A stretch of DNA of 6,033 bases from assembly GCA_964512045.1 (NCBI GenBank), contig CAZEJK010000302.1:1-6033 (forward strand), in the 5' to 3' direction. This DNA is from CAZEJK01 sp964512045. GTDB taxonomy: Bacteria; Acidobacteriota; Thermoanaerobaculia; Thermoanaerobaculales; Sulfomarinibacteraceae. The first letter of the stretch is position 1; the number at the start of each line of letters is the position of its first letter. This document shows positions 1 through 5,922 of this stretch, piece by piece. The position numbers and the translations under genes were made by a program. Below the pieces are notes generated by a model. That model was not told where the DNA came from and searched no databases. It saw only the letters and a program-made list of their open reading frames with translations.

Positions 1-248
1 GAGTATCCGCGACGACACGCCTCCTGGCCCAGAGCCTGAGCCAGGTGGCTCTTGTAGAACTCGACCTGCGTGGGCGTGGCTCCAGACTCCGGGTTCGAGG
101 GCGATCCGCTGCGTCCGGCGAGTCGACGGTAGCCGGCTGGCTCCAGCGACCGCGACAGATTATCACCGGTTTGCCAGCCGGCGCAACGGGTGGTCTCAGC
201 CGGGCGGTCGCCGCAGCAGATCGGTATCGGACGCGCCGGCCCAGACAT
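1..248 (-). CDS. Possible partial hypothetical protein, running off the left edge
   Basis: On the minus strand one frame stays open from base 350 to the window edge. Its only standard start is an ATG at 248-246, inside the end of the GNAT gene, which would give 82 codons with a 53-base overlap. I see no clear ribosome site before this ATG. In the part beyond the GNAT stop, third codon positions are mostly G or C, and a stretch near bases 70-5 (reading TPTQVEFYKSHLAQAL) looks protein-like, with alternating polar and hydrophobic residues. No family is recognised, so no function is offered. It could be the N-terminus of a fourth gene of the minus-strand group, or chance open frame, since long open frames are common in GC-rich DNA. 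The long overlap and missing ribosome site argue against the ATG as drawn. Confidence 0.3.
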   Translation of the reverse strand, partial: MSGPARPIPICCGDRPAETTRCAGWQTGDNLSRSLEPAGYRRLAGRSGSPSNPESGATPTQVEFYKSHLAQALGQEACRRGY

Positions 249-1191
249 TGAGCGCTGCCAGATCCTGCGGTGCGACCTCGCCGGCGACCACGGCCAGAAA
301 TCTGGTGCTGCGAGGGCGGACCAGGTAACCGGCGGACCGCAGGTCTGCGGTCAGGCCGGGCCCGGCTGCGGCGATCTGCAACTCGGCGCTCGTGGTGGTC
401 TGAGCGCCGGAGGCCAGGAGCGCCGGAACCTCGCTTGCGGGTGCGAAGAGGTCGAGGACGTGCTCGCGGTCACCGTCGCGGCGGGTGATGAGCACCCCGT
501 CGGCCGCAGGCCCGGCCGCGACGTGCCAGCACTGATGATCGCGGTAGACGGGGCCTCCGTAACGCCACCGGATCCAGTCGGCCCACGTCCCGGCGCTGGC
601 GGGTCGGCCCTCTTCGCGCGCCAGCGTGTCCGCCTGGGTCGCGGCCGCGTCCAGCGCGAGGGGCTCCCGGCGGGACGACGACGTGCGCGATCGCAGGCGT
701 GGCCGCAGCCAGGCGGCCAGCTGGCCGGCGAGCCGCCTTGGCGGCGCGACCTCGGGGAGACGCCGGCGCCAGCACCCGAGCTGGGTCGCACCCAGGTCTC
801 GCGTCCGGAGCTGCCTGTAGACCGCGGCCATCTCCTCGCTCTGACCGGAGGAGAGGCTCAGCGGAAACCGCTCGAGGCGCATGCGCAGGATCTGGACGGC
901 GATCCCGCGCCGGCGCATCCGGCGGGCCACCATCATGTCGACGCCGAACGCCGCGAGTGCGGGCCGTCCGCCGAGCGTTACCGGGTACGGGAGATGCCCG
1001 CAGGCGCCGACGATCTCTTCCTGATGCAGGCAGAGCGCCACGTGCAGCCCGAGGGGGTTCTCCCAGAAGAGCCACCGGGCGCGATCGGGGATGGCCTGGA
1101 CCGAGCGCGGGCCGTAGGCCTCGGCCAGGAAGGCCTCGTAGGCCGGGAGGTCTTCGGGCGTGGCCCAGCGGAAGTCCAGCGCGTCGCTCAT
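196..1191 (-). CDS. GNAT-like N-acyltransferase of a polysaccharide locus (two-part)
   Basis: A 331-residue protein resembling the long GNAT-type acyltransferases found in exopolysaccharide clusters. Members move an acyl group from acyl-CoA to an amine, here perhaps an amino sugar. The N-terminal half (about 5-140) starts with a typical GNAT opening (FRWATPEDLPAY), then a FWENPLG turn near 42-48, a beta-strand (VDMMVARRMRRRGIA, 84-98) and the CoA pyrophosphate-binding pattern R93-x-x-G96-x-A98 followed by a helix. Residues 141-175 are an Arg-rich, Ser-rich linker of low complexity. The second half has WIRWRYGGPVY at 206-216, echoing the first turn, and then reads like a weak second GNAT-type fold. 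The start is firm: AGGAGG lies 5 bases before the ATG. It follows the glycosyltransferase by 16 bases, so the two are probably cotranscribed. The cytoplasm is the likely site, as no signal peptide or membrane segment is seen. The acyl donor and acceptor are unknown. A FemAB-like or inactive fold is the main alternative. Confidence 0.82.
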   Translation of the reverse strand: MSDALDFRWATPEDLPAYEAFLAEAYGPRSVQAIPDRARWLFWENPLGLHVALCLHQEEIVGACGHLPYPVTLGGRPALAAFGVDMMVARRMRRRGIAVQILRMRLERFPLSLSSGQSEEMAAVYRQLRTRDLGATQLGCWRRRLPEVAPPRRLAGQLAAWLRPRLRSRTSSSRREPLALDAAATQADTLAREEGRPASAGTWADWIRWRYGGPVYRDHQCWHVAAGPAADGVLITRRDGDREHVLDLFAPASEVPALLASGAQTTTSAELQIAAAGPGLTADLRSAGYLVRPRSTRFLAVVAGEVAPQDLAALNVWAGASDTDLLRRPPG

Positions 1192-1196
1192 GCGGG

Positions 1197-1202
1197 CCTC
1201 CT
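1197..1202 (-). promoter_or_regulatory. Strong ribosome-binding site of the GNAT gene
   Basis: AGGAGG on the minus strand, 5 bases before the ATG at 1191-1189. It lies in the 16-base gap after the upstream glycosyltransferase's stop, and it fixes the start of the acyltransferase. Confidence 0.8.
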
Positions 1203-1207
1203 GCGGC

Positions 1208-2089
1208 TCACCGGCCGACCAGCAGCTTGGCGAAGCTCTTCCAGGTCCTCTTGTCGTGCATGCGGTGCCCGAGGGCCCGGCGGTAGTCGCTCCAGGCCTC
1301 GCTGCGCCGGCCCACGCTCGCCAGCCACTGTCCGCGGGTGGTCAGGGAGTGGGCCCAGGCGTGGCGGGCCTCCGCCGCCGTGACCGCCTCGGGGTGATCC
1401 TCCAGGAACTGCTCGAGCAGCCGGAAGAAGTTCTCCATGCGCTCGCCGGTGCGGTGCGACATCTGGCCACCCCAGATCCGGTACGCGACCAGCGGCTCGT
1501 CGATGTAATGGAACTCGTGCTCCAGGGAGATCTGCAGCCAGAGGTTGTAGTCGATGGCCATGCGTAGACGCTCGTCGAAGCCGCCCACCTTGTCGAGGAT
1601 GCGTTTCGGCGTGAGGGTGGTGTTGAAGGTCACGAAGTTCCGGATCAGGAGCTGACCGGTGATCTTGCCGCTGAGGCGCTGGATCTTCTGTGGCGGCAGC
1701 GGGTTGTCGTCGCCGTCGATCAGGGCGATGTCGCCGTAGACCACGCCCACCTCGGGCCGTGCGAGCAGCACGGGCACCTGGCGCGCGAGCTTGCCTGGCA
1801 GCCAGCGGTTGTCCGCATCACAGAAGCCGATCAGCTCGCCGCGGGCGGCTGCCAGGCCGCGGTTCTTGGCCACCGTCTGGCCGGCGTTCTCCTGGTGGAT
1901 CACGGTGACCCGCGGATCATGGTCGTACTTCGCGAGGACCTCGCGGGTCTGGTCGGTGGAGCCGTCGTTGACCACGATGCTCTCGACGTTGGGGTAGTCC
2001 TGGGCCAGGACAGAGTCGACCGCCTGGGTGACGTACTGGTCCATCTCGTAGCTGGCGGTGATCACGGAGACCAGGGGCTGGGAGGTCAC
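1208..2089 (-). CDS. Family-2 glycosyltransferase (GT-A fold)
   Basis: A 293-residue glycosyltransferase of family GT2, which transfers a sugar from a nucleotide-sugar donor to a growing, usually lipid-linked, glycan on the cytoplasmic side of the membrane. Visible landmarks, in order: the first strand and loop VSVITASYEMDQYV (7-20), the nucleotide-binding NDGSTD (41-46), the metal-binding DAD at 91-93, and the acceptor region GGFDERLRMAIDYNLWLQ (169-186), where D180 sits in the position of the usual catalytic acid/base. No membrane segment is seen. After the catalytic domain, residues 236-293 form a helical, TPR-like tail (GQWLASVGRRSEAWSDY...AL) that resembles the tail of the second glycosyltransferase in this window. 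The start is GTG at 2089-2087, overlapping the deacetylase stop as GTGA, with GAGGAG 5 bases upstream. Donor and linkage cannot be told from sequence. Confidence 0.95.
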   Translation of the reverse strand: MTSQPLVSVITASYEMDQYVTQAVDSVLAQDYPNVESIVVNDGSTDQTREVLAKYDHDPRVTVIHQENAGQTVAKNRGLAAARGELIGFCDADNRWLPGKLARQVPVLLARPEVGVVYGDIALIDGDDNPLPPQKIQRLSGKITGQLLIRNFVTFNTTLTPKRILDKVGGFDERLRMAIDYNLWLQISLEHEFHYIDEPLVAYRIWGGQMSHRTGERMENFFRLLEQFLEDHPEAVTAAEARHAWAHSLTTRGQWLASVGRRSEAWSDYRRALGHRMHDKRTWKSFAKLLVGR

Positions 2090-3198
2090 GGGGACTCCTC
2101 GGATCGCTGCTTCGGGACGGTGGGCGCGTCGGCGGCGGTCTCACCCGTTTCGGGCCGCAGTTCCGCGGAGGGCGCCACGTCGGGCACTCTCAGCCCGAGG
2201 CGTCGTTTGATCCTCGCGACCAGGTGCTCCGCGCCGCACAGGGACCACCGGAAGTTCGTCAGGTCCCGCGAGGCACTGTAGCGCGGAAGCGTGTAGGGGT
2301 CGTCGGGATCCGGCGGGGCCGTGTGCGCAACGTAACAGCCACGAAACCGCTCGGCCACGAGGTTCCGGTCACGCCGGGTGTAGTCGATGGGGCCGCCCTG
2401 GGGGTAGCAGAACCAGGAGATGGGCATTCCCAGACGGTCGGCGAGCGTCCGCTGCGAGCCGAAGATCTCTTGCTGCGCCCGCTCGGTATCGACCCGTGCC
2501 AGGATCACGTGGGAGAGCGTGTGCGCGCCCACGCCGAGCCCCTCGTCGACCATGGTGCGCAGCTCCTCCCACGTCACCGCGGCGTAGGGCTCGGGCGCCG
2601 CGTCCGGAAGCTCGGTTCCGAGCGACGCGGCGACCTCGGCCACCATGGCGTCCTTCTGTGCGTCTGGCAAGAGGCGCCCACGGTCGGCGACCTCGTGCCA
2701 GGCGGCCGTTCGCCCGGACGGTGACCGCAGGTCCACGGTGACCGGACCGCTGGAGAGGTCCAGGTCAGTCCGCCGCGGTGCGGCTGCGGTGAAGACGTGC
2801 GCCAGCTTGTCCCACCAGAACCAGTTGGCTCCGTCCACGAAGCCGGTGGTCACGAAGAACATCACGGGGATCCCGGCGTCCCGGAAGACGGGAAACGCCA
2901 CGTCCAGGAAGTCGCGATAGCCATCATCGACGGTCACCACCACGGGGCACCGGCCGCCCGGCCAGTGACGGCCCACGACGGCGTCGTGGTGCTGGTCCGG
3001 GGTCCACGCGGTGTGGTGAGCCCGCAGATAGGCCACCTGCCACTCCAGGGATGCACGGTCGAGGTGGCGGGGGTCTTCGGTGGCATGCCGACAGAACCGG
3101 TGATATAATACGGCGCGCACGTGGCGACGCGTCAGCCACCGGCACAGTCCCTCGAAGCCGGGGCAGGCAAGCAGGACACGTTTGACGAGGTCTTTCAT
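2086..3198 (-). CDS. NodB-type polysaccharide deacetylase
   Basis: A 370-residue carbohydrate esterase family 4 (NodB homology) protein. These metal-dependent enzymes remove N- or O-acetyl groups from sugars. All core motifs are present: VTVDDGY at 88-94 with D91 as the likely base and D92 as metal ligand, the second motif H226-T-L-S-H230 supplying two His ligands, and FCYPQGG (263-269) as the third motif. The YHRF at 32-35 is typical of the subgroup in polysaccharide loci. Between motifs 1 and 2 an insertion of about 80 residues begins NWFWWDKL (125-132). The last 35 residues are rich in Pro, Ala, Glu and Thr and look disordered. There is no clear signal peptide; the start MKDLVKRVLLACPGF is basic and mildly hydrophobic, so the protein may act in the cytoplasm or at the membrane. 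It is first in the minus-strand group, 51 bases downstream of a good promoter -10. The substrate is not readable from the sequence. Confidence 0.94.
   Translation of the reverse strand: MKDLVKRVLLACPGFEGLCRWLTRRHVRAVLYHRFCRHATEDPRHLDRASLEWQVAYLRAHHTAWTPDQHHDAVVGRHWPGGRCPVVVTVDDGYRDFLDVAFPVFRDAGIPVMFFVTTGFVDGANWFWWDKLAHVFTAAAPRRTDLDLSSGPVTVDLRSPSGRTAAWHEVADRGRLLPDAQKDAMVAEVAASLGTELPDAAPEPYAAVTWEELRTMVDEGLGVGAHTLSHVILARVDTERAQQEIFGSQRTLADRLGMPISWFCYPQGGPIDYTRRDRNLVAERFRGCYVAHTAPPDPDDPYTLPRYSASRDLTNFRWSLCGAEHLVARIKRRLGLRVPDVAPSAELRPETGETAADAPTVPKQRSEESP
2095..2100 (-). promoter_or_regulatory. Ribosome-binding site supporting the GTG start
   Basis: GAGGAG on the minus strand, 5 bases before the GTG at 2089-2087 and inside the last codons of the deacetylase gene. 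It supports the GTG start and translational coupling through the GTGA overlap. Confidence 0.75.
3101..3109 (+). promoter_or_regulatory. Candidate extended -10 promoter pointing at the ligase gene
   Basis: TGATATAAT, a perfect extended -10 (TGn plus TATAAT), lies on the plus strand inside codons 30-32 of the oppositely oriented deacetylase gene. A weak -35 (GTGGCA, 4 of 6 matches, 3080-3085) sits 18 bases upstream. Transcription would begin near 3116 and reach the ligase start at 3379 after about 260 bases. The deacetylase codons here are the AT-ending GTA, TTA and TAT, unlike its GC-ending surroundings. It may be chance, since it lies within a coding sequence. Confidence 0.35.
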
Positions 3199-3248
3199 GG
3201 ACTTCCCGGCTTCGTGATCAAGTCCCCGGCCTCCTCCGCCGAAGCTCC

Positions 3249-3276
3249 ATTATAGAGGGTCAGGGGCTGCTGTCCA
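3249..3276 (-). promoter_or_regulatory. Sigma70-like promoter of the deacetylase group
   Basis: On the minus strand, TGGACA (3276-3271, 5 of 6 matches to TTGACA), a 16-base spacer, then a perfect TATAAT (3254-3249). Transcription would start near 3242, giving a leader of about 44 bases before the deacetylase ATG at 3198. It is a rare AT-rich island in GC-rich DNA and is placed as expected for the first gene of the group. Confidence 0.65.
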
Positions 3277-3279
3277 CCG

Positions 3280-3290
3280 GACGTAACGTC
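3280..3290. repeat. Perfect 11-base inverted repeat next to the -35 box
   Basis: GACGT-A-ACGTC is a perfect 5+1+5 palindrome, 3 bases upstream of the minus-strand -35 and within the divergent intergenic region. Its position suits an operator for one or both transcripts. It is short enough to occur by chance, and I do not match it to a named regulator. Confidence 0.25.
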
Positions 3291-3361
3291 GGCCGCCGCC
3301 AGCTGTTGCTGAAAGGCGCGGAGATCCGTGTTCCGCTGCCGGACCCGCCGCGTCCCATCTT

Positions 3362-3370
3362 GAGAGAGGT
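3362..3370 (+). promoter_or_regulatory. Ribosome-binding site fixing the ligase GTG start
   Basis: GAGAGAGGT ends 8 bases before the GTG at 3379. It supports GTG as the start, and the resulting N-terminus begins where CapK-like proteins normally do. Confidence 0.7.
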
Positions 3371-3378
3371 GCCTGTCC

Positions 3379-4725
3379 GTGATCCGCGTCCCCGACCGAC
3401 TGGTCGCCGACCTCTTCGAGCCCCTCTGGGACCGATACGAGGGGTCGTGTCGGCTGCAGACGGTCGAGAGGCTCCAGCGGAGCCAGTGGTGGGATCCTGA
3501 CCGGCTGGAGGAGTTGCGCCGTAGCCGGCTGCAGGAACTGGTCCGCCATGCGGCGAAGACCTCGCCCTTTTACGCCGAGCGCTTCGCCGCGGCGGGCATC
3601 GATCCGAGCGGCGTGCGGGCCATCGAGGATCTCGCCGGCCTCCCTCTGTTGACCAAGGACGACGTCCGCAAGCACCTGCCGCGCATCCTGTCCACAGAAT
3701 ACGACCGGGGGCGCCTGGTCCCAGCCAGGACGGGCGGCTCCACCGGCGAGGCGCTCCACATCTACTGCGACCGGCGTGGCGTCGAGCAGCGGGCTGGCGC
3801 CGCCCTGCGCGGGGACATCTGGTCGGGCTGGCGCCTGGGCCAGCCCATCGCCTCGGTCTGGGGCAACCCGCCACGGGCGCGGACGCTGAAGAACCACATC
3901 CGCCGGACGCTCAAGGACCGGGTCTTCTACCTAGATACCATGCGCATCGACGGGGAGGCCATCGACCGGTTCGTGTCCGACTGGCGCCGCTGGCGCCCCG
4001 GTCTGCTCTATGGCCATGCACACTCGCTCTACATCCTCGCCGAGATGCTGCGCGAGCGCGGCCTCCACCTTCCCGTCCGGGGGATCGTGGCCACCAGCAT
4101 GATGCTCATCCAGCCCGAGCGTGCGGTGATCGAGGATGTCTTCGGCGTGCCGGTGACCGACCGCTACGGCTGCGAGGAGGTGAGCCTGATCGCCTGCGAG
4201 TGCGAGGAGCATCATGGCCTGCACCTGAACGCCGAGCACGTTTACGTGGAGTTCTTGCGTGACGACGGATCGTCCTGCACCCCGGGCGAGGACGGGCGCA
4301 TCGTGGTCACCGAGCTGGTCAACCACGGGATGCCCATGATCCGTTACGAGGTGGGCGACCGCGGCGCGCCGAGCGACCGCCAGTGCCCCTGTGGGAGGGG
4401 GTTGCCGCTGATGGAGGGACTCACCGGACGCAGCGCCGATTTCCTCGTGGCGACCGACGGCTCGCGGGTGGCGGGCGTGTCGCTGATCGAGCGGACGCTG
4501 ACCCGGTTCACGGGGATCCGGCAGTTGCAGCTGGTGCAGGAGGCGCATGGGGCGGCGCTGGCCAACGTGGTGCCGGGGGATGGTTGGTGCGACGAGATCC
4601 GCGAACGGCTGGTGAGCGAGTTGTGCGAGCACCTGGGGCGAGATTTCACCGTGCAGATCTCGGAGGTCGATCGCATCCCGCAGGAACGCAACGGCAAGTA
4701 CCGATTCTCGGTCTGCAGATTATGA
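3379..4725 (+). CDS. CapK/PaaK-like AMP-forming ligase
   Basis: A 448-residue member of the phenylacetate-CoA ligase / CapK branch of the adenylate-forming enzymes, of usual length. The family activates a carboxylic acid with ATP as an acyl-AMP and usually passes it to CoA. The N-terminal region (LFEPLWDRYEG, 12-22; QWWDP, 36-40; PFYAERF, 63-69) is typical of polysaccharide-locus members. Adenylation motifs appear in order: the ATP loop TGGSTGEAL (118-126), DRYGCEE (261-267), RYEVGD (322-327), GRSADF (350-355), and the C-terminal PQERNGKYRF (434-443), whose K440 is the expected catalytic lysine. The paired cysteines at 273/275 and 336/338 (CPCGR) also occur in PaaK-type enzymes. With all motifs intact, activity is likely. 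The acid is unknown; in this setting it may be a non-sugar group put on the glycan. No membrane segment is seen, so it is probably cytoplasmic. The GTG start has a ribosome site, and the stop overlaps the next gene as ATGA. Confidence 0.93.
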   Translation: MIRVPDRLVADLFEPLWDRYEGSCRLQTVERLQRSQWWDPDRLEELRRSRLQELVRHAAKTSPFYAERFAAAGIDPSGVRAIEDLAGLPLLTKDDVRKHLPRILSTEYDRGRLVPARTGGSTGEALHIYCDRRGVEQRAGAALRGDIWSGWRLGQPIASVWGNPPRARTLKNHIRRTLKDRVFYLDTMRIDGEAIDRFVSDWRRWRPGLLYGHAHSLYILAEMLRERGLHLPVRGIVATSMMLIQPERAVIEDVFGVPVTDRYGCEEVSLIACECEEHHGLHLNAEHVYVEFLRDDGSSCTPGEDGRIVVTELVNHGMPMIRYEVGDRGAPSDRQCPCGRGLPLMEGLTGRSADFLVATDGSRVAGVSLIERTLTRFTGIRQLQLVQEAHGAALANVVPGDGWCDEIRERLVSELCEHLGRDFTVQISEVDRIPQERNGKYRFSVCRL

Positions 4726-5699
4726 ACGTTCAGACGCACAATGCGGACCCTCGCGACGATCGGTTGATCTCACCGCGGGTCTCGATCGTGATCCCCGCTT
4801 ACAACGTCGCGAAGTACGTGGGGCGCACGCTCGATGCTGCCCTGGAGCAGACGTACCCCCATTGCGACGTGACGGTCGTGGACGACGGGTCCACCGACGG
4901 CACGGCGGAGGTGCTCGCCGGTTATGCCGACCGCGTGCAGGTGATCCGCCAGCCCAACTTCGGCGGCCCGTCCCGGCCCCGGAACATCGGGATCGCGGCG
5001 ACGAACGGAGATCTGGTGGCCCTCTGCGACGGGGACGATGTCCTTAAGCCCGAGGCCATCGCCAGCGCCGTCGATGTGTTCGCGAATCTGGGCGGCATCG
5101 ACCTCGTCTGGGGAGATTTCGCCTACGTCGACGGACACGGGAATCCGGACGGGCTGCACTGGTCGGACAGGTACACGGATGTTCGCGAGTCGTTGGTGAT
5201 GACCGATCTTCCGGGATGTTTCGCGCTTCCTCCCGACGCCGCGTTCGTGAATCTCCTGCGAGGGCTGTTTCTCGGCGCGTCTTCCGTCGTCATGCGCCGA
5301 ACGACTCTCGACCGGATCGGTCCTTTTGACGAGTCGTTGCGCAACGGAGATGACCGAGACATGTGGCTACGGTTCGCGCGCTCCGGAGCAGGTTTCGCGT
5401 TCCGGCAGACCGTCTGCTTCGACTATCGGATCCACGCCGGGAGTATCAGCCGCCGCGGCCACGAACGGCTGCCCGCCATGATCAGCGTGCTCGAGAAGCA
5501 GCGGCCGCACATCCAGGATCCGTGTATCCATCGAGAAGTGATGGACAAGATTCATTATCTCCACGTCTCGTTCGGCCTTGGCCTTGCGCGCAATGGCGAG
5601 GGCCGAGCTGCACGGTCCGTTCTCTGGCGGTGTTTTCGTGAACGCCCGTCCTGGGCCCCGTTGCGTGGTATCCTAAGATCCGTCGTTAAGCCTCGCTGA
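4722..5699 (+). CDS. Second family-2 glycosyltransferase (GT-A fold)
   Basis: A 325-residue GT2 glycosyltransferase, probably adding a sugar to the lipid-linked unit at the inner face of the membrane. In order: the first strand and loop VSIVIPAYNVAKYV (20-33), the nucleotide-binding VDDGSTDG (53-60), PRNIG (86-90), the metal-binding DGD at 103-105, GASSVVMRR (185-193), and the acceptor region PFDESLRNGDDRDMWLRF (201-218) carrying the acidic DDxD group that holds the catalytic residue. HAGSIS at 238-243 matches the usual end of the domain. The tail (about 270-325) is helical and resembles that of the minus-strand glycosyltransferase. ATG at 4722 overlaps the ligase stop (ATGA) with no strong ribosome site, so translation is probably coupled to the ligase. 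A longer upstream frame exists but only reads antisense-style Arg/Gly/Ala-rich sequence over the ligase gene, so the overlap start is preferred. Donor and linkage are unknown. Confidence 0.94.
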   Translation: MNVQTHNADPRDDRLISPRVSIVIPAYNVAKYVGRTLDAALEQTYPHCDVTVVDDGSTDGTAEVLAGYADRVQVIRQPNFGGPSRPRNIGIAATNGDLVALCDGDDVLKPEAIASAVDVFANLGGIDLVWGDFAYVDGHGNPDGLHWSDRYTDVRESLVMTDLPGCFALPPDAAFVNLLRGLFLGASSVVMRRTTLDRIGPFDESLRNGDDRDMWLRFARSGAGFAFRQTVCFDYRIHAGSISRRGHERLPAMISVLEKQRPHIQDPCIHREVMDKIHYLHVSFGLGLARNGEGRAARSVLWRCFRERPSWAPLRGILRSVVKPR

Positions 5700-5754
5700 G
5701 CGTGCTCCGGATTCGGCTCAGGGACACGTCCTTCGCTTGAACGAGGTCTGTACG

Positions 5755-5922
5755 ATGCAAGACGGCCTGAGGGTGAGACACGCGGCACGCGGATGGCTGC
5801 GGCCACAACCGATGATCCAACGTGATGGCGCGGGGCCCGGCGGGCGCCACGGCGCGCCTCGTGAGAGTCCCTTCGTTCCTGGACTGGCAACTGCGCTCTT
5901 CCCCGCGAATTTCGAATCATGA
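5755..5922 (+). CDS. Possible 55-residue leader ORF before the flippase gene
   Basis: An ATG at 5755 has GAGG 8 bases upstream. The frame ends in a TGA that overlaps the flippase ATG as ATGA. The predicted peptide is rich in Arg, Gly and Pro, resembles nothing I know, and shows only a modest G/C preference at third positions, so a functional protein is doubtful. Its possible role is translational coupling, because the flippase ATG itself lacks a visible ribosome site. It may equally be chance. Confidence 0.22.
   Translation: MQDGLRVRHAARGWLRPQPMIQRDGAGPGGRHGAPRESPFVPGLATALFPANFES
5827..5858 (+). other. GC-rich nested hairpin in the gap before the flippase gene
   Basis: GGCGCG (5827-5832) can pair with CGCGCC (5853-5858), enclosing an inner stem of GCCC (5835-5838) with GGGC (5842-5845) and a 3-base loop. 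No T-run follows, only a pyrimidine-rich stretch at 5869-5880, so it is not a standard intrinsic terminator. It fills part of the 219-base gap 5700-5918, in which I see no other clear gene or promoter. Confidence 0.3.

Noticed and set aside
31..52. Hairpin AGAGCC/GGCTCT with a possible terminator role
   Set aside because: No T-run follows on either strand, and it may lie within a coding frame.
190..1383. Plus-strand 397-codon open frame
   Set aside because: It is antisense to the GNAT gene and the end of the glycosyltransferase, has Gly/Arg/Pro-rich low-complexity sequence, and no recognisable motif; typical of GC-rich shadow frames.
3182..3187. TTGACG on the plus strand as a -35 box for the ligase gene
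   Set aside because: No acceptable -10 is found 16-18 bases downstream, where the sequence is GC-rich.
3250..3897. Minus-strand 215-codon open frame
   Set aside because: It lies opposite the ligase gene, whose adenylation motifs are intact, and crosses the divergent promoter region.
3931..4632. Minus-strand 233-codon open frame
   Set aside because: Antisense to the ligase gene, rich in His, Ala and Pro, with no family motif.
4383..4721. Upstream extension of the second glycosyltransferase
   Set aside because: It would overlap 339 bases of the ligase gene and reads as Arg/Gly/Ala-rich sequence; the ATGA start at 4722 gives a normal GT2 N-terminus.
5696..5721. Hairpin CTGAGC/GCTCAG after the second glycosyltransferase
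   Set aside because: Only 6 pairs with a 14-base loop, overlaps the stop codon, and has no T-run, so it is not a convincing terminator.
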